A stretch of 20,343 nucleotides of DNA, taken from positions 1 to 20,343 of the forward strand of contig DASWJQ010000067.1 of NCBI GenBank assembly GCA_036397095.1, read 5' to 3'. Shown in pieces: positions 7,333 to 13,572 of the stretch (within the stretch, counting starts at the first letter, position 1; each line of letters starts with the position of its first letter). The translations under genes were made by a program, and so were the position numbers. A model generated the notes under the pieces. That model ran no database searches and was not told the DNA's origin. It saw only the letters and a list, made by a program, of their open reading frames with translations. This DNA comes from DASWJQ01 sp036397095. Its GTDB lineage: Bacteria; Chloroflexota; Anaerolineae; Anaerolineales; E44-bin32.

Positions 7333-7932
7333 ATGACCCATCGACCTGAAGGTAGCGGCCGGTTCGGCCTCCTGTTGGTTCTGACCGCACTGCTATTGGC
7401 CGGTTGCCAACCCACCTACCAGTTTCACGGCAGCCCCTATCCACAGCCCCAAAGCGCCCCGGATCTCAACCTGACAACAACCAATGGCCAGCCCTTCAAT
7501 CTGGCCGCCTACGCTGGCCGTCCGGTGCTGCTCTTCTTTGGCTATACGCATTGCCCCGACGTATGCCCGGCGACGACGGCCGAGGTCAGCCAGGTCTTGG
7601 ATGAGCTTGGCCCCCAAGCGGACCAGGTAGTCTTCGCCTTCATTACGGTCGATCCGGACCGGGATTCGGCCGCGGCCGTGCGGTCCTTCCTCGATCGGTT
7701 CGACCAGCGCTTCCTGGGCCTGACCGGAGACAGCGCGGCGTTGGCACAGGCCCGCCAGGCCTACGGCGTGTTTGCCGAACGCGACTCGGACGACCCCGCC
7801 AACTACACCATGACCCATACCTCACGGCTGTTTCTCATTGACCCGCAGGGACGCCTGGTGACCAACTACACCTTTGACGAACCTGCCGAAGTGCTGCTGG
7901 CCGACCTGCGCCACCTCCTGCAGGAAAACTGA
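7333..7932 (+). CDS. SCO1/SenC/PrrC-type copper chaperone lipoprotein
   Basis: With the ATG at 7333 the product is 199 residues. A lipoprotein signal peptide ends in LLLAGC (Cys25). A thioredoxin-like fold follows: PVLLFFGYTHCPDVCPAT places the Cu-binding C74-x3-C78, FITVDPDRDS is the family strand-loop, and the third copper ligand is His162 in YTMTHTSRLFLID. SCO proteins deliver copper to, or keep reduced, the CuA site of cytochrome oxidase subunit II on the outer face of the membrane; this fits the coxB gene in the facing operon. An in-frame start 29 codons upstream would put an Arg/Pro-rich extension before the signal peptide and would overlap the promoter, so it was not chosen. The PCuAC gene begins 1 bp after the stop. 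Confidence 0.93.
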   Translation: MTHRPEGSGRFGLLLVLTALLLAGCQPTYQFHGSPYPQPQSAPDLNLTTTNGQPFNLAAYAGRPVLLFFGYTHCPDVCPATTAEVSQVLDELGPQADQVVFAFITVDPDRDSAAAVRSFLDRFDQRFLGLTGDSAALAQARQAYGVFAERDSDDPANYTMTHTSRLFLIDPQGRLVTNYTFDEPAEVLLADLRHLLQEN

Positions 7933-7933
7933 C

Positions 7934-8356
7934 GTGTTCGTTCGCCTGACTATCTCGCTCACGGTCCTCGGCCTGCTGGCAGCCTGTGCCCCACCGGCTC
8001 AGGCGATCTTGGTCGAGGAGGCCTGGGCCCGGCCGGCCGAAGCGGGCACCAACTCGGCCGTTTACTTTCGCCTGCACAACGGCTCCCGGGCTGACGAGTT
8101 GATCGGAGTTGAGTCTGGTGTGGCCCAGGCCATGATCCACCTGACAATCCTCGAAGCCGACGGGATCGTGCGCATGGAGCACCAAATGCAGGTGTCGCTG
8201 GCGCCCGGTGAGATGGTAGTTTTCGAGCCAGGCGGTTTGCACGTTATGCTGATGGACTTGGCGGCGGACCTGCAGGTCGGGTCGACCGTCGACTTGCTGC
8301 TTATGTTCCGCCAAGGTGGGGCACACGCGGTGGAGGCGATTGTTCGTCAACCGTAA
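7934..8356 (+). CDS. PCuAC-type periplasmic copper chaperone lipoprotein
   Basis: Starting at GTG 7934 gives 140 residues with a lipoprotein signal ending LLAAC (Cys18). The PCuAC copper motif H(M)-x10-M-x21-H-x-M is present with exact spacing: His69, Leu70 in the usual Met place, Met81, His103 and Met105 (in PGGLHVML). AWARPAEAGTNSAVYF and LAPGEMVVFEPGG are also family hallmarks. PCuAC proteins bind Cu(I) outside the cytoplasmic membrane and pass it to CuA of cytochrome oxidase, often with SCO1. AGGA lies about 8 nt upstream in the end of the SCO1 gene. An ATG 20 codons earlier overlaps the SCO1 gene and gives a Cys-rich extension unlike a signal peptide, so it was rejected. The 3' end overlaps the next gene. 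Confidence 0.92.
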   Translation: MFVRLTISLTVLGLLAACAPPAQAILVEEAWARPAEAGTNSAVYFRLHNGSRADELIGVESGVAQAMIHLTILEADGIVRMEHQMQVSLAPGEMVVFEPGGLHVMLMDLAADLQVGSTVDLLLMFRQGGAHAVEAIVRQP

Positions 8357-8741
8357 TTACTGCTTGCTTCTGGGACTGTTGGTTCTGGCGCTAGCCGGCT
8401 GCAGCCGTCAAAGCCAGCAGCCGACGCCCACCAGCGACTACCGTTTCGACCTCGCGGTCGAGCCGGAGCCGGCCGCCGTCGGCCAGACGGTGCTGCTGGT
8501 CACGCTGATAGGTCCCGACGGCACACCCATCGACGAGGCGCAGGTCTCTGCTCGCGGCGATATGACCCACGCCGGCATGACACCTTCCTTTGGCGAAGGC
8601 GAACCCGAGGGAGAGGGTCGTTATCGAATCCCCTACGTATGGACGATGGGCGGTGACTGGCTGGTGACCCTGCACGCGGTGCTGCCGGATGGTCAGGAGA
8701 TCGAGCAGACCTTCGACCTGGCTGTCAGCAGCGGGGGCTGA
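8340..8741 (+). CDS. YtkA-like domain lipoprotein
   Basis: Starting at TTG 8340 gives 133 residues: MFVNRNYC, then a hydrophobic stretch ending LALAGC (lipidated Cys21). The mature part is a small beta-sandwich with the YtkA/FixH-type pattern: YRFDLAVEPEPAAVGQT, LIGPDGTPIDEAQVS, the motif DMTHAGMTP, EGRYRIPYVWTMGGDW and an ending strand. The His/Met-rich HAGM segment could bind copper, but that is inference. GGAGG lies 3 nt before the TTG; a GTG at 8316 is the alternative start and would add eight mostly basic residues. The coding region overlaps the PCuAC 3' end by 17 bp and ends 2 bp before the polyferredoxin start, so translation is probably coupled. Its place between a copper chaperone and a CcoG-like protein suggests a role in oxidase assembly. 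Confidence 0.8.
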   Translation: MFVNRNYCLLLGLLVLALAGCSRQSQQPTPTSDYRFDLAVEPEPAAVGQTVLLVTLIGPDGTPIDEAQVSARGDMTHAGMTPSFGEGEPEGEGRYRIPYVWTMGGDWLVTLHAVLPDGQEIEQTFDLAVSSGG

Positions 8742-8743
8742 CA

Positions 8744-10183
8744 ATGACCGCCGTGGGCCGGCCATCGTCCATTGAAATCCAGCCGACGGCGCTCGACCTG
8801 CTTCGGCTGCCCCTGCTAGGCAGTTTCTTACGCTGGCGTTGGGGCCGGCTGGCCGCCCAGCTTGTCTTGCTGCTGGGGACGGCCCTGATTGTGTACGATG
8901 GCCTGACCGGCCCCCAACTAGCGCCGCGCAACCTGGCCACCGTGCTTGCCTGGGTCCATTACCGTGGGCTCGTGCTGTTGGCGCTGCTGCTGGTTGGCAA
9001 CCTGTTCTGTTTCGCCTGTCCATTCACCTTGCCGCGCACCCTCGCCCGGCGCCTGAGCATAGACGGGCGGCGCTGGCCGCGCGCTTTGCGCAACAAGTGG
9101 GTCTCGATCGGCGGGCTGCTGCTGATCTTCTTCCTGTATGAGTGGCTCGACTTGTGGGCCAGCCCCTGGCTGACCGCCTGGGTGGCGCTGGCCTACTTCG
9201 TCGGTTCGTTCGCCCTGGAGGCGGTCTTCAAAGAGTCGGCCTTCTGCAAGTACGTCTGCCCGCTGGGTGCCTTCAATTTCGTCTATTCGACGGCCTCTCC
9301 TTTCCAAATCACGGCGCGCGATCAAGCGGTCTGCCGCAGCTGCCCCGGCAAGGAGTGCCTCAACGGCAGCGACCAGGTGCTCGGTTGCGGAACCGAGCTG
9401 TTCGTCCCAACGATCGATTCCAACATGGACTGCACCTTCTGCCTGGATTGCGCCCGGGCCTGCCCCTATGACAACGTCGCCCTGGCCCGCCGGCCGGCCT
9501 GGCAGGAGCTGGTGGCCAAGCTGCCGGCGCGCTGGGACCTGATCTTTCTGTTGACGACGATGGCCTTCTTCGGCTTCTTCAACGCGTTCGGCATGGTGCC
9601 GCCGGTCTATGCACTGCAGCGCTGGATGACAACCAGCGTGGGGATCCAGTCGGTGGCACTCCAGGTTGGGTTGATCTACGCCGCCGGCGCCATCGTGCTG
9701 CCCGGCCTGCTGCTCACACTGACGGCCGTCTTGTCGCGCCGGGCGCGCCCTCCCGAGCGACGCGGAACCCTCGTCCAGCAGGCCGCCCGCTTTGCGCCCG
9801 CCTTTGTCCCGATGGGCGCCGGTATCTGGTTAGCCCACTACGGATTCCACTTCATTATCGGGGCGGCGACGCTGGTGCCGGTGGCGCAGAGCTTCCTGAT
9901 CGACCACGGACTGACGTGGCTTGGCGGACGGGCGAACTGGACGGTTGGCTTCCTGGTGCCGGTCGATCTCATCCTGCCGCTACAAGTCGGCGCACTGATG
10001 CTCGGCCTCCTGGCTGCGCTGGCCGTGGTGGCCCGCCAGGGGCTGGCATCCGGCGATAGGCCGCTGTCGGCCCTACTCCAGCTCTTGCCGTGGGCGCTGG
10101 TGCTGACCGGCTTGACGATCGCTTCGCTGGCGGTATTCAACCTGCCGATGGAAATGCGCGGGGCACTGGCGGCGGTGCCATGA
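8744..10183 (+). CDS. Membrane-bound 4Fe-4S polyferredoxin (CcoG/NapH-like)
   Basis: This 479-residue protein has about eight to nine membrane helices (for example 36-53, 74-90, 120-134, 143-160, 266-284, 302-326, 402-430, 443-465). A cytosolic ferredoxin-like insert lies at about 168-245. Cysteine clusters are C89-x2-C92-P, C168-x3-C172-P (CKYVCPLG), C197-x2-C200-x4-C205 with C215, and the classic C230-x2-C233-x2-C236-x3-C240-P. This is the arrangement of CcoG/FixG, NapH and related membrane electron-transfer proteins. CcoG has been reported to reduce Cu(II) to Cu(I) during cbb3 oxidase assembly. The position here, between copper chaperones and opposite an aa3-type oxidase operon, makes a comparable role plausible but unproven. 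Histidines 365 and 369 in a C-terminal helix could hold a cofactor. The stop overlaps the next start (ATGA). Confidence 0.87.
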   Translation: MTAVGRPSSIEIQPTALDLLRLPLLGSFLRWRWGRLAAQLVLLLGTALIVYDGLTGPQLAPRNLATVLAWVHYRGLVLLALLLVGNLFCFACPFTLPRTLARRLSIDGRRWPRALRNKWVSIGGLLLIFFLYEWLDLWASPWLTAWVALAYFVGSFALEAVFKESAFCKYVCPLGAFNFVYSTASPFQITARDQAVCRSCPGKECLNGSDQVLGCGTELFVPTIDSNMDCTFCLDCARACPYDNVALARRPAWQELVAKLPARWDLIFLLTTMAFFGFFNAFGMVPPVYALQRWMTTSVGIQSVALQVGLIYAAGAIVLPGLLLTLTAVLSRRARPPERRGTLVQQAARFAPAFVPMGAGIWLAHYGFHFIIGAATLVPVAQSFLIDHGLTWLGGRANWTVGFLVPVDLILPLQVGALMLGLLAALAVVARQGLASGDRPLSALLQLLPWALVLTGLTIASLAVFNLPMEMRGALAAVP

Positions 10184-10713
10184 GACGCTGGTTGCTGGCG
10201 CTTACGCTCACCCTGCTCCTCTGCGTTCCGGCGGGCTCCGCCAGCGCCGAGGGACCAGGGACCGGGGGCCGCCGGGTCGTGCTCGAGTCCGAACCGGCCG
10301 GGCCCTACGTGCTGCGCGTCGTCACCTCGCCCACCCCGCCCCGGATTGACAATCTGTACTTGGAGGTGCGGGTCGAGGACGCCGCCAGCGGTGAGCAGGT
10401 CACCGATGCGCGCGTCCTGACGGCTGCCGTCTTTGAGACCGAGGCGGAGCCGCCGATCGAGGCCGAGGCGAGCCATGACATCGCTCCGATACCAACCGAG
10501 TACGCCTCGCATTTGCCTGTGACCGCACCAGGCGTGTGGCAGGTCAGCGTCCGTGTGGAAGGTGAGCAAGGGGTCGGCGAGGTCAGTTTCCCGGTACGTG
10601 TCACCGGCTCGACCGCCATTGGCACCGGCCTGGCCGTCGGGTTGCCCGTGGCCGGACTGGCAGGCCTCATTATTGTCTTCCTCATGCTGCAGAAGCAGAG
10701 CGAAAAGCAGTAA
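10180..10713 (+). CDS. Secreted membrane-anchored protein with YtkA/FixH-like beta domain
   Basis: The ATG at 10180 overlaps the previous TGA (ATGA), giving 177 residues. An N-terminal signal peptide (MRRWLLALTLTLLLCVPAGSASA) is followed by an all-beta region (about 31-145), then a C-terminal membrane helix (about 149-170) and a short basic tail, LQKQSEKQ, facing the cytoplasm. The strands PYVLRVVTSPTPPRIDNLYL, VEDAASGEQV and VTAPGVWQVSVRVEGEQG recall YtkA/FixH/CopC-like beta-sandwich proteins. It is the last gene of the copper operon, so a part in oxidase or copper handling is inferred from context. Its TAA stop codon is made by the first three bases of the 113-bp palindrome. No exact family is recognised. 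Confidence 0.78.
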   Translation: MRRWLLALTLTLLLCVPAGSASAEGPGTGGRRVVLESEPAGPYVLRVVTSPTPPRIDNLYLEVRVEDAASGEQVTDARVLTAAVFETEAEPPIEAEASHDIAPIPTEYASHLPVTAPGVWQVSVRVEGEQGVGEVSFPVRVTGSTAIGTGLAVGLPVAGLAGLIIVFLMLQKQSEKQ

Positions 10714-10823
10714 CACAAAGACACCAGGACTCAAGTGCTTACAAACACAAAGGGCCCTGGAATTAGTTTTCCCAGTGAGCCCTTTGTACTCTTCTTACAT
10801 TGAGTCTTCGTGTCTTTGTGTTA
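10711..10823. repeat. 113-bp imperfect palindrome between convergent operons
   Basis: The two arms pair in strict register: a 14-bp perfect outer stem (10711-10724 with 10810-10823, TAACACAAAGACAC), 3-nt mismatch, 7 bp (10728-10734 with 10800-10806, GACTCAA), a 12-nt internal loop on each side, then 9 bp (10747-10755 with 10779-10787, ACAAAGGGC). A 23-nt centre holds a short CTGG/CCAG pairing. It is much richer in A and T than its flanks. It lies exactly between the stop of the copper operon (whose TAA it supplies) and the ctaAB stop 7 bp away. It could be a bidirectional terminator, a dispersed REP/MITE-like repeat, or both. No transposase or clear target-site duplication is seen. Confidence 0.85.
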
Positions 10824-10830
10824 TGAGCCC

Positions 10831-12654
10831 TTAGATGAGCGTATCGACGACCAGCGCCGCAAAGACCAACGCCAGGTAAACCGAGGAGTAGCGGTACATG
10901 CGCCAAGCGTTGGCGTTGCCGCCGGCCCGCCACAACCGCCAGGCCTGTAGCAGAAGCACGGCCCCTAACGCCAGCGCCGCCAGCAGGAAGAGCCAGCCTC
11001 CTACCGACGCAACCGGCAGCAGCACCGTCAGCGCAACCACCTGTATCGTGTAGAGCAGGATCTCGCGCCTCGTTTGCGTTTCGCCGTAAATGACGGGCAG
11101 CATCGGAACGCCGGCCCGGGCGTAGTCATTGCGCCGGACCAGCGCCAGCGCCCAGAAGTGTGGCGGGGTCCAGAAGAAGATCACGGCGAACAGGAAAAAG
11201 GCGCCGGCCGTCAATTGGCCGGTTGCCGCCGCCCAGCCAACCAGCGGCGGCACGGCGCCTGCACCGCCTCCGATGACAATGTTGTGGGTCGTCAGCCGCT
11301 TCAACCCCAAACTGTAAAGCCCCACGTAGTACAGCATGCCGGCCAACGCCAGCACGGCGCTCAACAAGTTGACGAACAGTGCCAGCACATAAAAACTGAC
11401 CAGGCACAACGCCAGTCCGAACGCCACCACCTCGACGGCGTCAACGCTGCCGGCCGCTAGCGGGCGTCCTGCCGTCCGCACCATCGCCCGGTCCTCGCGG
11501 CGGTCGATGTACTGGTTCAGTGCGCTGGCGCCGCCGGCGGCCAATGCCCCGCCCAGCATGGTCCACAAAACGACGCCGGTACCCGGCCAGCTGCCGGCGG
11601 CAACGATCATGGCCGCCAGGGTGGTAACCAGCAACAAAGCGACGATAATCGGCTTGGTCAACGCCACCAGCGCCCCCAGGGTCGGTGGACCAATCCGTTT
11701 GCCCTTGGCGGCCTCATCGGCGACCCAGCCCTGGCCAGGATCGAGAGCGGCCAACGCCAGCGTCAGCACCATGGCACCCCACACGGCCGAGGCCGTCGCC
11801 ACATGCAGCCCATTGAGCACCGTCGGGAAACCGCGCAACACGTTGAAGGCGCCCACCGTGACCTGTGCCAACAGCAGCACGGACGTCACGCTGGCGGCGA
11901 TAAAGGTCAACGGTTGGTCGGTCCGCCGGCGCCAGGCGACGTAGGTCAATCCGAGGATCAAGAGCCCGCTGACGAAGGCCACCAGGCGGTGCAGCATATG
12001 TACCTGGCCCAATGTCCAGCTGGGCCAGACGACACCATCGCACAACGGCCAACCGGCGCACGAGCCGGTTGCCCCGGATGAGGTGACGAATGCGCCGCTG
12101 ACCAGCAGCAGGTAGGTCGCCACTACCGTGGCCGCCGCCAAGCGCGCCAGTGGGTCGTGCAGGTCGAGGCCCGACAGGCGGCCCGCCCGAAGCCGGAAGG
12201 CCAACACGGCGATGGCGATCTGCAGGCCCAAGATCAGCAAGGCGACGCCCAAATGCACTGCGACGATTGTTGGCGGTGTCTCGGTCAAAACGGTAATCCC
12301 GCCGAGCACTACCTGGACAGCCAGCAGCGTCAGGCTCAGCAGCGACAGCCCGGTGATCCAGCGCCAAGCCCGCAGCCGCAGCCAGGCGATGACGGCTACC
12401 GCCAGAATCAGCGGCGAGGTCAGGGAGGCCAGCAACCTGTGGGAGTATTCAACCAGCGCGTCAAACCGCAGCGGCGGGACCAGACGGCCGTAGCACAAGG
12501 GCCAATCGGGACACCCCAGACCCGAACCGGTCACCCGCACGATGCCGCCAACCACGATCAGCAGGAAGGTGGCGACGGCGGCCGCCACGGAGATCCAAAG
12601 GAAGAGCCGGGCTGTGCCCGGCGCTGGTTGCGACGTAGGGTCGATCGAATCCAC
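10831..12654 (-). CDS. ctaAB: Heme A synthase (CtaA) - heme O synthase (CtaB) fusion protein
   Basis: One 607-residue reading frame joins two heme-modifying membrane enzymes. Residues about 15-305 are CtaA/COX15-like with eight helices, cysteine pairs C48/C54 (GLGCPDWPLC) and C199/C205 (GSCAGWPLC), and heme-ligand histidines H72 (EYSHRLL), H134, H222 (HMLHRL) and H284. Residues about 325-607 are CtaB/COX10-like protoheme IX farnesyltransferase with N380-x3-D384-x3-D388 (NQYIDRREDRAM), the YSLGLKRLTTHN segment and WTPPHFWALAL. CtaB adds farnesyl to heme B giving heme O; CtaA oxidises it to heme A, the cofactor of the oxidase encoded just upstream. The linker at 306-322 is short and polar. The start is GTG, with AGGAG 8 nt upstream overlapping the coxD stop. 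Last gene of the cox operon. Confidence 0.94.
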   Translation of the reverse strand: MDSIDPTSQPAPGTARLFLWISVAAAVATFLLIVVGGIVRVTGSGLGCPDWPLCYGRLVPPLRFDALVEYSHRLLASLTSPLILAVAVIAWLRLRAWRWITGLSLLSLTLLAVQVVLGGITVLTETPPTIVAVHLGVALLILGLQIAIAVLAFRLRAGRLSGLDLHDPLARLAAATVVATYLLLVSGAFVTSSGATGSCAGWPLCDGVVWPSWTLGQVHMLHRLVAFVSGLLILGLTYVAWRRRTDQPLTFIAASVTSVLLLAQVTVGAFNVLRGFPTVLNGLHVATASAVWGAMVLTLALAALDPGQGWVADEAAKGKRIGPPTLGALVALTKPIIVALLLVTTLAAMIVAAGSWPGTGVVLWTMLGGALAAGGASALNQYIDRREDRAMVRTAGRPLAAGSVDAVEVVAFGLALCLVSFYVLALFVNLLSAVLALAGMLYYVGLYSLGLKRLTTHNIVIGGGAGAVPPLVGWAAATGQLTAGAFFLFAVIFFWTPPHFWALALVRRNDYARAGVPMLPVIYGETQTRREILLYTIQVVALTVLLPVASVGGWLFLLAALALGAVLLLQAWRLWRAGGNANAWRMYRYSSVYLALVFAALVVDTLI

Positions 12655-12665
12655 CTGTGGAGCTC

Positions 12666-12947
12666 CTAGTACAGGCTGGCCATGAAAACGAAAGCCGCCA
12701 GCATGATGGCGGGCAATACGAAGATGTAGGTGTAGACCGGCGGGTCGTCACGCAGGTGCATGTAAAAGCCCGCCACCAGCGCCGCCTTGACCAGGCTCAG
12801 CGCCAGAAACAGGACGGTCAGACTGCCTTGGGGCAGACCGAGCGTGGTCAGTCCGACCTCGGCCGCCGTCACGATCACCAGCACCAGGAAGACCAGTGCG
12901 TAGGTGGAGCGATTGGTGTGCTTCCTTCCCTCGGTCGAGGCCTGCAT
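12666..12947 (-). CDS. ctaF: Cytochrome c oxidase subunit IV (caa3-type small subunit)
   Basis: The 93-residue product has three membrane helices (about 17-37, 43-63, 72-92) and matches prokaryotic COX4/CtaF-type small subunits: LVFLVLVIVTAAEVGLTTLG, ALSLVKAALVAGFYMHLRDD and VLPAIMLAAFVFM. The K-A-x-L-V-x-x-x-Y-M-H-L stretch is the family hallmark. It has no cofactor and stabilises the oxidase core. AGGAG lies 6 nt before the ATG and overlaps the coxC stop (TAGGAG). Confidence 0.9.
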   Translation of the reverse strand: MQASTEGRKHTNRSTYALVFLVLVIVTAAEVGLTTLGLPQGSLTVLFLALSLVKAALVAGFYMHLRDDPPVYTYIFVLPAIMLAAFVFMASLY

Positions 12948-12956
12948 GCGCTGCTC

Positions 12957-13556
12957 CTAGATCAGGTAAATCAACGTGAAGAGGACAATCCAGACGATGT
13001 CGACGAAGTGCCAGTACAGGCCGAAGATCTCGATACCCAGGTCGTTGTCGGCGCTGTAGGCGCCGCGGGTGCCCCTGACGATCAAGACCAGCGCCCAAAC
13101 CACGCCGATCAAGACGTGCAGGCCGTGGAAGCCGGTCAGGGTGAAGAAGGTTGAGCCGAACAGACTGCTGGACAGGGTGACGCCCTCGGCGTAGAGCAAA
13201 GAGAATTCGTACCCCTGGCCCGCCAGGAAGAGTGCACCCAGCAGCACCGTGAACAGCAGGTTGCGCAGGAATGCACCACGTTTGCCATCGCGCAAACCGG
13301 CCAGCGCCAGGACGAGCGTGAAGCTGGAGGTCAACAACAAGAAGGTATTGGCCCCGACCAAGGTGACGTCGAGATGCGCCGCCTCATTGGTTGGAAGGGC
13401 CAGTTTGTACTTGAGGAAAGTGGCGATCAGACCTCCAAAGAACATCACCTCGGAGGCGATGAACAGCCACATCCCCAGCTTGACGTGATTCAGACCTAGC
13501 TGCCGGCCCGCTCGGAACTCGGATTTGTGCGTCATTCCCGCTTCGTGTGCTGCCAC
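12957..13556 (-). CDS. ctaE: Cytochrome c oxidase subunit III
   Basis: From the GTG at 13556 the product is 199 residues with five predicted helices, the usual size of bacterial subunit III in caa3-type enzymes. KLGMWLFIASEVMFFGGLIATF (split over the first helix) carries the conserved Glu; TLTGFHGLHVLIG and EIFGLYWHFVDIVWIVLF are family signatures. Subunit III packs beside subunit I and supports proton uptake and stability. The start was chosen because GGGAGG lies exactly 7 nt upstream; a GTG at 13580 would overlap the coxA stop and lacks a ribosome-binding site, and the ATG at 13535 has only a weak one. The stop codon overlaps the ribosome-binding site of the next gene. Confidence 0.92.
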   Translation of the reverse strand: MAAHEAGMTHKSEFRAGRQLGLNHVKLGMWLFIASEVMFFGGLIATFLKYKLALPTNEAAHLDVTLVGANTFLLLTSSFTLVLALAGLRDGKRGAFLRNLLFTVLLGALFLAGQGYEFSLLYAEGVTLSSSLFGSTFFTLTGFHGLHVLIGVVWALVLIVRGTRGAYSADNDLGIEIFGLYWHFVDIVWIVLFTLIYLI

Positions 13557-13563
13557 GCTTGTG

Positions 13564-13569
13564 CCTCCC
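13564..13569 (-). promoter_or_regulatory. Ribosome-binding site that decides the coxC start
   Basis: On the minus strand GGGAGG precedes the GTG at 13556-13554 with a 7-nt spacer. Neither alternative start, at 13580 or 13535, has a comparable site. Confidence 0.6.
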
Positions 13570-13572
13570 GCC

